Part shown: positions 26,502 to 35,466 of the stretch, piece after piece
Numbering within the stretch: the first letter of the stretch is position 1
Layout of the letters: every line of letters begins with the position of its first letter
Assembly (NCBI RefSeq): GCF_000003815.2
Contig: NC_049979.1
Coordinates: 21,058,845 to 21,122,844 of the forward strand
Direction: 5' to 3'
DNA: 64,000 nucleotides
Source: Branchiostoma floridae
Lineage: Eukaryota; Chordata; Leptocardii; Amphioxiformes; Branchiostomatidae
The notes under the pieces: generated by a model
Seen by the model: the letters and a program-made list of their open reading frames with translations, nothing else
The model's database searches: none
Told to the model about the DNA's origin: nothing
Position numbers and translations under genes: made by a program

Positions 26502-27332
26502 AATACGCGACAATCCAATCTCGTTGGGAGGTCTCGCGAGACTGTAATCTGGCCGCGCGCGCGCGTGATTTGACAGTCGGACGGTAACAGCCTTTAGCAG
26601 CCCAGCGGCTAACAATGGCTTCTCCCAGCATCGACTCGATCGAGTCAACTTCAGAGATTCGTTGTGCTATTATTTGGCAACATCCGCCGGTAAATCGGCA
26701 TGCCATGAGCAGATGATATTGTTGTGAACCTATGGACTCGATATCGTGCTGTAAATTTGCAAATTTCTGGTCATTTTTCACAATTTTTGACGGGCGGTTT
26801 ATGCTTGCTTGTCGTGAGAAAAACGTGCATATAGGCGCGTCGCCTTACTTGTAGTTACTCGGATAAGTTTGGCTCAAGCCGTAAAAATATCCCACAAAAG
26901 CTTACAAGTACCATCATTGGATCCTTGTAGATCCAAACTCGTAAGACTTTCGGCGATTTTGACCGTAAATTAGTCGATGGCAACATATCGGCCTTTGGGA
27001 GTTTACGCGTACGTGAGATGGGGAGGGGGGCGTGTTTCCGTGTTCGTTTTGATCAAGACGGGGTCACTTTTCCGACTATGTCTATGATTTCAGTTTTCGC
27101 CGGATGAACTCCACAAAAACGTGAACATATCGATGTAGGGTCCTTCTGGGTAGAAATCTAGCATGGTTTCGGCGGCTTTGTGGGCAACTTTTTATTGGTT
27201 AACTTCATACGTGATGAGTGGGTGTGTCTGCAAATGTATAACGTTTGGCATTTGCTGTTCTTTTTCAGATCAACGCGTCGCGATCGAAATTCATCAGGGA
27301 AATACTGCAAATCATATGGTTGCAATAGCCGT
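26502..27332. repeat. Left long inverted terminal repeat
   Basis: This arm is the reverse complement of the right arm at roughly 95 per cent identity by eye. It includes the GCGCGCGCG-containing segment, the GACTCGATCGAGTC palindrome (26633-26646) and, near its inner end, a copy of the THAP exon start (after TTCTTTTTCAG: ATCAACGCGTCGCGATCG), truncated at GCAATAGCCGT. Confidence 0.85.
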
Positions 27333-27549
27333 ATTTCATGTTTTATAAAAGATGTCTTAACATATGTTCTTACTCGATCTCGTAGAGCTTTGCAACTCAT
27401 GCTTTTGAGAAATGATAATTACATGTATATATCATTAGTGTTTTTTCCAAATGATAGACAAGTTCTCACAGCATTTACAGTATTGACGAAAATAAGCATC
27501 CGATAAGTAATACTTTTGGGAAATGGTAATGTTTCATACACATAATCAT

Positions 27550-28037
27550 TCAAATGTACATTGTATTAAAATATGAACTTTCAACATCTCTGACTGTTTT
27601 TGTGTGGCATAATTTTTGCAACAAATGAGACATCGTCCTACTCAGACCTAAGACAGGTAAGCCGTAAGGTGTCCACTTCCCTGTGCTATACATAGTAGTC
27701 CACTGTATTCTGCCGATGCAGTGGTCTGGACACTCTGCATCAACAATCAGTCTTTCTTCATACATACCATAGAGTTTCTTACCTCCTTTGGCTCTTTGAG
27801 TGAACAGCTCCGGTAGTATGGCTGTTTTGTGAAAGTGGTCAAGCTTTGGGATATTCTTCTTCTGCCATTCTGAGTCTACTTTAATTCGTTCGCAGAATAA
27901 ATTATCCCTGCCAAAGTAGACAACGAAGTCCGCCCAATTTAAGTTACAGCAATAGACATTCCCTTGCACTTGGTGGTGGTACCTGTGTGACGTCTTGAGT
28001 GCTGCACTGCTGTCTACCTTTGTTCTTTGGACTGCCT
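27550..28037 (-). pseudogene. YqaJ-like (PD-(D/E)XK exonuclease) fragment of the element
   Basis: The minus strand reads LKTSHRYHHQVQGNVYCCNL, then WADFVVYFGRDNLFCERIKV, then a charged stretch and LDHFHKTAILPELFTQR. The YxxQVQG segment, the (W/C)-DF-VV strand, the ERI motif and the ILPEL helix match YqaJ viral-recombinase-type domains, which occur in many invertebrate mobile or TE-derived proteins. In this nuclease fold the Gln of QVQG is part of the active-site framework. Upstream catalytic Asp/Glu motifs were not found, so it is truncated. A stop follows at the left end. Confidence 0.55.
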
Positions 28038-28159
28038 ATTTTAGCGTGAGTCCTTTCTTTGAATGGGGACACAATGAATACACGAATGCGTTACTGGAAA
28101 TACATGCAGTAGATGTACACATTTCCCGTTAAAAAGTCTAAAAACGCACATTTCTAATT

Positions 28160-28379
28160 TCATGTTCATGGTGAAATTATCCCTTCCGAGCTGTCTTTTT
28201 ACCAGACAATCCCAGTGCTTAAGTAACGTGTTATCATCAAGTACATTTGGGGGGATCTTGAAAAATATGATGCATGTTGGCACTTTCTCTTCATTGACAC
28301 ACTTGGACTGACGGCTATTGCATCCATATGATTTGCAGTATTTCCCTGCTGATGTGAATTTCGATCGCGACGCGTTGAT
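28160..28379 (-). pseudogene. THAP zinc-finger-like fragment of the element
   Basis: After the acceptor TTGCTGTTCTTTTTCAG the minus strand reads KYCKSYGCNSRQSKC, then CIIFFKIPP, then HWDCLVKRQLGRDNF, and finally KLEMCVFRLF. This follows the THAP layout: C-x4-C start, the F-x-F-x-x-P strand, the conserved Trp, and a late Cys. THAP domains are C2CH DNA-binding modules found in P-element-like transposases and host genes. The final His expected two residues after the last Cys appears to be Arg (CVFR), so the metal site may be broken. Assignment is by pattern only. Confidence 0.5.
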
Positions 28380-29146
28380 CTGAAAAAGAACAGCAAATGC
28401 CAAACGTTATACATTTGCAGACACACCCACTCATTACATATTACGTTAACCAAAAAAGTCGGCCACAAAGCCGCTGAAACCATGCTAGATTTCTACCCAG
28501 AAGGACCCTACATCGATATGTTCACGTTTTTGTGGAGTTTCATCTGGCGAAAACTGAAATCATAGTCGGAAAAGTGACTCCGCCTTGATCAAAACGAACG
28601 CATATACGCGGAAACACGCCCCCCTCCCCAACTCACGTACGCGTAAACTCCCAAAGGCCGATATGTTGCCATCGACTAATTTACGGTCAAAATCGCCGAA
28701 AGTCTTACGAGTTTGGATCTACAAGGATCCAATGATGGTACTTGTACGCTTTTGTGGGATATTTTTACGGCTTGAGCCAAACTTATCCGAGTAACTACAA
28801 GTAAGGCGACGCACCTATATGCACGTTTTTCTCACGACAAGCAAGCATAAACCGCCCGTCAAAAATTGTGAAAATGACCAGAAATTTGCAAATTTACAGC
28901 ACGATATCGAGTCCATAGGTTCACAACAATATTATCTGCTCATGGCATGCCGATTTACCGGCGGATGTTGCCAAATAAAAGCACAACGAATCTCTGAAGT
29001 TGACTCGATCGAGTCGATGCTGGGAGAAGCCATTGTTAGCCGCTGGGCTGCTGAAGGCTGTTACCGTCCGACTGTCAAATCACGCGCGCGCGCGGCCAGA
29101 TTACAGTCTCGCGAGACCTCCCAACGAGATTGGATTGTCGCGTATT
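28311..29146. repeat. Right long inverted terminal repeat
   Basis: Mirror of the left arm. Its inner end carries the start of the THAP-like frame, which then continues into unique sequence, so this side looks like the original orientation of the gene and the left arm like the inverted copy. Confidence 0.85.
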
Positions 29147-29471
29147 GGCATTGACACTTGTCAAAACGAGCTAAAATCCGAAGTTAATACAGGAACAGAA
29201 CTTCACATTGAAAAATTGAGGTGAATTTCAAAAGAACTTCAAAAATTCAATCTCGCAATTCAAACCAAGAGACCAGATGTGCGTGTATGTGCGTCATTCT
29301 AACGTGAACAGTCTCTCTTCAGCTCGATCACCACTTCACTCACCCAGCTGCCATTCAAGAGCCAAGAGCACCGAAACAACAACACCTCTGAATGGAAGCT
29401 TTTCACTTCAAAATCACTACTAATGGAACATAATCTGATTAACGTAAATCACGTAAGAAAACTAACCTCAC

Positions 29472-29690
29472 CTCCGAATCTAAGCCCTCGTGACTTAACA
29501 ACGGTTATCCAGACTTCTATGAACATTTGAACTTGTCACGGCCCTTGCCATGGCGTCACAGAAGCAGCCGACCGTTCACAAAACTTCGACTATTACGAGA
29601 AAAGTACGGAGAAAATTTCTCAGATTGTTCGGTTTTGACGCCATCTTGGAATTTACCCACTGTTCCTTGCGCGACTATTGCCGGATGTTG
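29472..29690 (-). promoter_or_regulatory. jhy: Probable jhy promoter and 5'UTR exon
   Basis: On the minus strand a CpG-containing stretch ends with GATTCGGAG followed by GTGAGG, a good donor at 29472. The next acceptor on that strand that leads into the jhy start exon is at 25924, which would make a 3.5-kb first intron holding the transposon. The exon start is not defined by sequence; the X-box at 29693 lies just upstream. Confidence 0.45.
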
Positions 29691-29692
29691 TT

Positions 29693-29706
29693 GTTGCTAT
29701 GACAAC
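29693..29706. promoter_or_regulatory. RFX X-box
   Basis: GTTGCTATGACAAC matches 12 of 14 bases of the palindromic X-box consensus GTTGCCATGGCAAC bound by RFX factors, the master regulators of ciliary genes. It sits immediately upstream of the putative first exon of the JHY-like cilium gene. Confidence 0.6.
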
Positions 29707-31787
29707 ACAAACCACCTGTCAAACAACCTGCCTCAACAGCTCTTTACTTTGACGCTAAGCGGCTTAGCTCTTCTCTGCGTGGTACTTAGATTTTAAACTA
29801 ATTGTTGTGTACTAACGGTTTCTTTTATCCCTCAGTCCGCTAGGATACAAGTTCCACTTCTGAAATATGTATAACGTTACCTGCAAATCTCTAATGCGCT
29901 CTCTTTTACCACCATAGCGGGCGTTAACGAATGAAGTTGCCAAGTTAGTTATCACCATAACATGATCAATCACTCCCTTTCTCGAGGTCAATGAGATTTT
30001 AATCACGACATGCCCGTTTGGTTTGGACGGCGACTATAAAGTATCCGCACGACGAGTTTAATAATTCAAAGGATACTGACTACATTTCTTTAATTATTCA
30101 AGGTTTGCGTGATACCATCCTCACAACTCTGTGCAACCCAGGATTTATCACCATGAGGTATTAAACGAGGTGTGATGGAAGAGTTATTTTCTCCGTGTTG
30201 TTCTTTTGCTAACTATGTTTTCATATCCTTGAAATATAGTTTGGATGATTATTTGTGCACGCAGTTTGTTTGCATCCAAATAAGCAAATAGACAAACCAA
30301 ATCTTCTGGCTTTCATCTAGTATGAGTTTACGTATTAAAGTACGTCATAAAACACTATTTCAAATCATTTATTGGCTTTTAGATGTCAAAGAAGTATTCA
30401 TGACGACACAAACGATGATATCAAACTTTGACGAGTCGTTGGTACCGGTCGGTGCATTTGATTGATAACCGTGAAAAGTCGGATACAGGCGCAAATGCCC
30501 GTACCCGTAGCATTTGAAGGCCTTTTCATTAAAAAAGAATATTAATCTAACTAGCAAACCACACAAAACTGTATTCAATACATCATCCATAGAAGATTCA
30601 GAAAACTAGTTTCAACACACGCAATGTTTCCAACCGCCAGGTTTGTTATCAGTATCAGACTCGTAACACTAAGTGTTGGAGTCAGTAAGCCTCCCCAACC
30701 TTTGCGTGCCTCTGAAAAAAACAAATCATCATCAGACCAAGTGTCCGTAGCCAAATACATATGTGAATACACGTTACATACATGTATGAAACATATCGGC
30801 AGAAATATTGCCTACTGAGGTAACTGAACCCATGCTTCAAATACAGAGCACCGTCTATTGTCTACCAGCCGTGACTCCGCGGGTAAAAAAAAAGTAAAAT
30901 TGGTACACAATTTTCCGTTACAGAAATTCGGCCGTTAAACCTGCACTCCTGTGCACTCAGATGAAATATTTCTCCTTTTCTGGCCATTTTCTTCCAGTCC
31001 GCCAAGAATTACAGTAGAGACCAGGTATAAGTCGTCATAGAATTGTGATTCCTCCTTTTTTCGCACCAGTTTATTCTACGGTTAGCTCAACCGGGGCCCG
31101 GTCGGGCTGGTTGCGGAAATTTTTTTTAAAAAGTAACGTTATATATGTCAATAGATATGCTCAAGCTACGATCCTGAATAATTTTTTGGTACAGTTTGTG
31201 TGTTTTGTTGTCTTTCATATCATACTTTTCGTTCACCAAAACCGGCCGTCGGGCCCCGGATTGGAAATGTGGCCTTAGCATTACTTAAGGCACTTCGAAT
31301 GAGCGTCTTGTTCAGTTTCGTCCCACAATCCTCTTTGTTAACCTTTAGCCTTAACTTGAATAAACAAACTTCGCCAGGTGCCACCAAGCCGAGAGGTGCT
31401 AACTGTGGAATCGTTACCTTGTTTCAGCTCATGGACAAGAAGGTTTGGAACGACATCTTCACGGCAGACCCTGTGTCAAAGCTTGGGAATACTAAAGAAA
31501 CACTGCGTCTTCTCGGAACCCTATGGCTTGTCCTGTGGCAGTGGCAGTGTTAGCAACCTGTATTTGCATAGCCAACAGGTGTCAAAACGCTACGCTGCAA
31601 CTCGGAAGCAAAAAGATAGGAGACCTACCTGCTTTATGTCGGAACTAAAGGAACCCATTCCGACAGTCTAACCGTTTAAAGACTCATGTTGAATGTTCTG
31701 GAAACCACAACTGAACTACTGAGGATACCAGAAGAGTAGTCTTGGTCTTTGACAGCTCACTTCTTATCTTACAAAAAGAAGACCAAG
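29707..31787. other. Intergenic region between jhy and the coiled-coil gene
   Basis: The two genes are divergently arranged, with about 2 kb between the X-box and the next ATG. It contains a MITE (31091-31259). A plus-strand open patch at 31376-31553 follows a possible acceptor (ACTTCGCCAG) and reads FQLMDKKVWNDIFTADPVSK before a Trp-rich end and a stop. It looks somewhat coding but was not recognised and has no donor; it could be a lost exon or transposon debris. Just before the ATG, 31680-31787 is probably the 5'UTR of the coiled-coil gene. Confidence 0.4.
31091..31259. repeat. MITE family M2, copy 1
   Basis: Ends CCGGGGCCCGGTCGGGCTGG and CCGGCCGTCGGGCCCCGG are inverted complements with a few mismatches. 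The interior shares TGTGTGTTTTGTTGTCTTT with the second copy at 34161-34320, on the far side of the coiled-coil gene and in the same orientation. Confidence 0.7.
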
Positions 31788-33917
31788 ATGGCGTCCAAGA
31801 CAGCCACTAAGAAGGGAACAAAGACGTCGGTGAGTCCGTCTGGAGAGAGAGCTTCAGAGGCACGGACGAATGGAGCATTCCTGAAGAACAGAGTAAAAGA
31901 GGTATCTTTTTTTATTCCTCAATATTAGAAACATGCATTTATTTGTTTTAAGTGCCAGCATTCCCGAAAATGTATTGATCGTTGTACGGCGTATTCATAA
32001 TCATAGGCTAAACTACACTCTTGCGTTACCAAACGTCATGGATATCCTGTTACCGTTGTGTCCTTATGAACTATTTTTAGCGTGGTAGTAGTAACATATC
32101 TTGATTTTAATGTAATGGAGAAACAGCATCGTAAAATATCCTGAATTGTCAGTAAATGTTCCCCTGCACGTTTGGCCAGCTAGCTATAAGTCGGTGTGAT
32201 CTGACCAGGGCTGCTTGTGAACTTCTTACTACTTCAAAATGATTTTATTTCTTTTAAGTCGATGCTGTTGACACAACTTTCCAATTTTCTCGTTAACCCA
32301 CTCCTCAATATCTTGTATATCAACATCCTTTCTTCTACTATGGAGTTCGACATCTGATTATCCGATTCCTTGCATAGCTAGAAGAGGAAGTCGCTACACT
32401 AAAGAAACGGCTGGACGAATTGAGGAAGGCCAAGAACACAACTATACTGAAACGAGAGCGGGAGGTCCTCAGTGTAGCAGACCCATTCAGGTGATTCTCG
32501 TTATCAATGTATGACATAGCTTTCTGTAAAGCAGAAATATTGGTTCGGATAACAATGAGATTTCGAGAGGGAGAGAGACTCAAATATTTTACCACAATGT
32601 TCAACAATGATTCCGTTATTTTTCACGCAAAATCCAACATGTTCGTTATTCCAATGAAAGGAGTTTATTTCAGCGAGAATCACGTTTGTATTTAAGATGA
32701 TATCCATCTGGTAGCAGTAATTTGTGGTAGGCTGATACGTCTCTGAACTCCTTGCAGTACAAGACCCGCGAAGTCAGCCGACGATGGTAAGGTTGCAGAG
32801 CTACAGCAGAAGTTAGACAACAGCGCTGCAGAAAGAGACAGGGAAGTCGCTGAGCTGAATAGGCAGTTAGAGAAACTTAAACTGGACCATCAAGCCGAAA
32901 TGGACCGGCTACGGAAGGAAAATCAGGGACAACAGGTAAAAAGTCAAACTTTTAGGGTTCCTACAAACGGACTATGTATGGCCTGACTTTGCTTTCTTTT
33001 AGAAGAGGTTTCATGCAGTATTTTTGAACGAAACCAGTAAAAGTTGTACAATGTAAAGCGTTTTTTTTTATTTTGTGGAAACAAGTACAACATGTTTTGC
33101 ACGAGTTGCATGCAACGCCAAGTTGTTGCTGTTGAAATATCCAGAAAGATAAGAGAAGTATTTCTTTTTTTTTTCCTTCTGGATAGGTACCTCCTTGCGA
33201 TCACGAAAAAGAGCTAGAGGCACTCAGGAAAAAGCTACGGGAAGAAGAAACACTCAACAGGGAGCTGAACGATCAGAACATGGAGCTGAGGTCACGGCTG
33301 TTGATAACGGAGGAGAAGATAGAGGCGCTGTACGAGGAGCTCAGCGTGAAGGAGGCTCACTGGTGCGAGATGGAGGAACAATATCAGTTGAAGGTATGCA
33401 CCTGCAGTTTTGACATTGACCGGAAGAGGACGCTTGTGAGTGGTGGCCCAAATCAATCTTGACTTCCGACGGATTTTAGCGTTCATTGTCATGTTCACTC
33501 TTGCAGTTGAAGACACAGTTTAGTGAAAAGTATCAGGAGTGGATGGAGGCTACAGAAAAGAAGATTGAAGAACTTCAGAGAGCGAATGATTTGTTGTAAG
33601 TAAAATAAATCCAATCACAAATACATGCACCGCAGTGATCACGTACTACATGTATTATTCGTAGCAAGGTCTACTACCCAAGACAATGTTATTTCGGCAC
33701 CTCTTACTGTCTTTTCGAAATTTATGCATAGGTTGAGCGATTCCTTTTTTTTCCTACCGATTGCCAACTTGCTTTTGGAGTAAAGAACAGCAAAACTTGG
33801 CAACCCTACACAAACACAGACACCTGTGTTTTTTCCCTGTGCAGGAGAAACTACGTCCGCCGGTCGGGGAGGGGTTCGTCACAAGATGGGGCAGAAGGAA
33901 GCCAGGATGATAGCTGA
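31788..33917 (+). CDS. Unrecognised 257-residue coiled-coil protein, six exons
   Basis: Exons 31788-31901, 32378-32490, 32758-32935, 33187-33393, 33507-33595 and 33845-33917 join perfectly in phase, each with GT-AG borders, and give 257 residues ending SQDDS-stop (TGA 33915-33917). The ATG has a favourable context (AAGATGG). The N-terminus is basic and Ser/Thr-rich (MASKTATKKGTKTSVSPSGE); from about residue 30 to 235 it is almost continuous heptad-like coiled coil (for example LEEEVATLKKRLDELRKAKN and LRKKLREEETLNRELNDQNM); the tail is Gly/Ser/Asp-rich. There is no signal peptide or membrane segment, so it is probably cytoplasmic or cytoskeletal. I do not recognise the family. It diverges from the jhy promoter region, so co-regulation in ciliated cells is possible but unproven. 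Confidence 0.85.
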
Positions 33918-34020
33918 CCAATAGATGTAATGTTCCTCTAGCTCCACCAAAGACTTAAAAGAGAATGACGCTTTGGTATAACACGTGCGACTTTAAGTTG
34001 AAGTCGGATGTCTTAAACAC

Positions 34021-34026
34021 AATAAA
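34021..34026 (+). terminator. Polyadenylation signal AATAAA
   Basis: A canonical hexamer 104 bases after the stop codon of the coiled-coil gene, followed by a T-rich stretch (CTCTTTTTCAAACTC). This gives a short 3'UTR. Confidence 0.65.
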
Positions 34027-34160
34027 TGCTCTCTTTTTCAAACTCTTTTTCTCTTCCAAAGTCATCTATGACAAATAACACTAGCAGGAGAAGATTGCCA
34101 GAGGAAAAAAGCTAGGCACGTCATTTTTGCAAAATCTTAATTTTTACTCACATTTCCAAA

Positions 34161-34320
34161 CCGGGGCCCCGACTGGGATGTTTGCAGAAACGAAATAGAA
34201 AAGTGTCTATCACGGAATATGCACAAATTGTTCTCTTGACTAATCTTGTTACGTTCTGTGTGTTTTGTTGTCTCTTTTATTGTAATTTTCGTTCCTGAAA
34301 GCTGCCCGGTTGGACCCTGG
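34161..34320. repeat. MITE family M2, copy 2
   Basis: Ends CCAAACCGGGGCCCCGAC and GTTGGACCCTGGTTTGG are inverted complements with mismatches. The interior matches copy 1 at 31091-31259, including TGTGTGTTTTGTTGTCT. From 34321 to 35394 the remaining intergenic DNA holds nothing recognisable. Confidence 0.65.
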
Positions 34321-35394
34321 TTTGGAAACGTGACCTAACCATTACCTAACGTTCTAGAATTGTAAAACTAATGTCTTGTGATAAAGGAAAACTCAATTGT
34401 AAAAAGACAGGTCCTTACCTCTTCCCTTTGGCCCCCCGTTGTACTATCATCCAATAGTTGCTGAAATTCTTGCGTCGTTATTAGCAGGGTACTGATTTCG
34501 TTGACTGACCTTGAGAAGTTATTTTTACCACGGTTGTGCATTTTTTTTAGACAGAAAAAAATAAATGTAAATGTTTGTTATGAAACACTACGCACAATGG
34601 CATGGCGTGGATAGCATGTTATCTCTTTAGTTACATGTATCAGCTGTCTTGATTGGACAAACAGCATGTGGTCACCTCTAACCCTTTCCTCAGGTAATTT
34701 CGTCGTTGCCGAGAGGCCCCACAGGTTATTTCAGCCAAGAATTATCAAATTCTTTCTCCACCGTCGTCTATCTACCATCATATGCTAACATTTTTTCAGT
34801 ATCGTACTAGCGTTATCATAAAAAAACGACATATTACATGCAAATATTTGCATACATTGTGTGCAAATAAACTTACATGTATCAAGCGGTTGAAATTGTC
34901 GTCGTTGTTGCCCCTCGATATCAGTTTGTTTGGCCTTGTTATGGAGTTATTACAATTAGGGAAAGATGGTTAGGAAGATAAGAACACATTTATGGAAGCC
35001 AATTTATACGTTGATATGGCAACATGATTATTTCGACGCGGTTTGGAATATGTGCGATCACGATAAACTGTGTTTTCAAACGTGGGGTGGTAAAGCCCCT
35101 GTTCCGTAGTGGCAATAAATACCATCAGGGTACTCTGAAGCATCTATCTGTAGTTCACATAATATGGATTTCAGTGCGCGCCTACAAAATCCACAAATGC
35201 CCACGACTTTCAGGCCAGGTCAGTGTTCCTGATAATTCCAGAGTGTAACAAAATAAGAATTTATCATCCACTGCAAAACAAAATTGACACGGTTACTCTA
35301 GCGATGATACTTTGTAACGTGGAGTAAGACTAATTATAGCACACGTACATTGTCTACTCTAGACTTTAGACCTGCTGACGTACATCAGGTGCCC

Positions 35395-35466
35395 TATATA
35401 AGCAGGTGGGAGCAGTTGTTTGACCAAGTGTGAGGAAGCACCGCAAGGGTTGGGAGAGAAATCAAG
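35395..35466 (+). promoter_or_regulatory. TATA-box promoter and 5'UTR exon of the sushi/LCCL gene
   Basis: TATATAAG at 35395-35402 is followed about 30 bases downstream by the likely transcription start (around 35425-35432). The short leader ends GAGAGAAATCAAG with a consensus GTAAGG donor after 35466. The next plus-strand acceptor that opens a long frame is at 39509, directly in front of the ATG of the large secreted protein. TATA promoters are typical of inducible or tissue-restricted genes. Confidence 0.6.

Larger units (their letters stand above)
26502..29146 (-). mobile_element. DNA-transposon-like element with 830-bp inverted terminal repeats
   Basis: Two near-identical inverted arms (26502-27332 and 28311-29146) enclose about 1 kb. 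Reading on the minus strand from the right arm, an acceptor inside the arm opens a THAP-like frame, and farther left lies a YqaJ-like nuclease fragment. The outer boundary is AATACGCGACAATCC on both sides; flanking bases then diverge and no clear target-site duplication is visible. It lies in the probable first intron of the jhy gene, between the 5'UTR exon and the ATG exon. Frames are interrupted, so it is probably a dead or non-autonomous copy. Confidence 0.75.

Noticed and set aside
26440-29224. Open frames such as 26440-26781 (minus) and 28819-29154 (plus)
   Set aside because: They are mirror images of each other in the inverted arms of the mobile element, with no recognised protein domain.
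29527-29796. 89-codon plus-strand frame near the jhy promoter
   Set aside because: Lies over the CpG-rich promoter with X-box; no motif, no conserved features.
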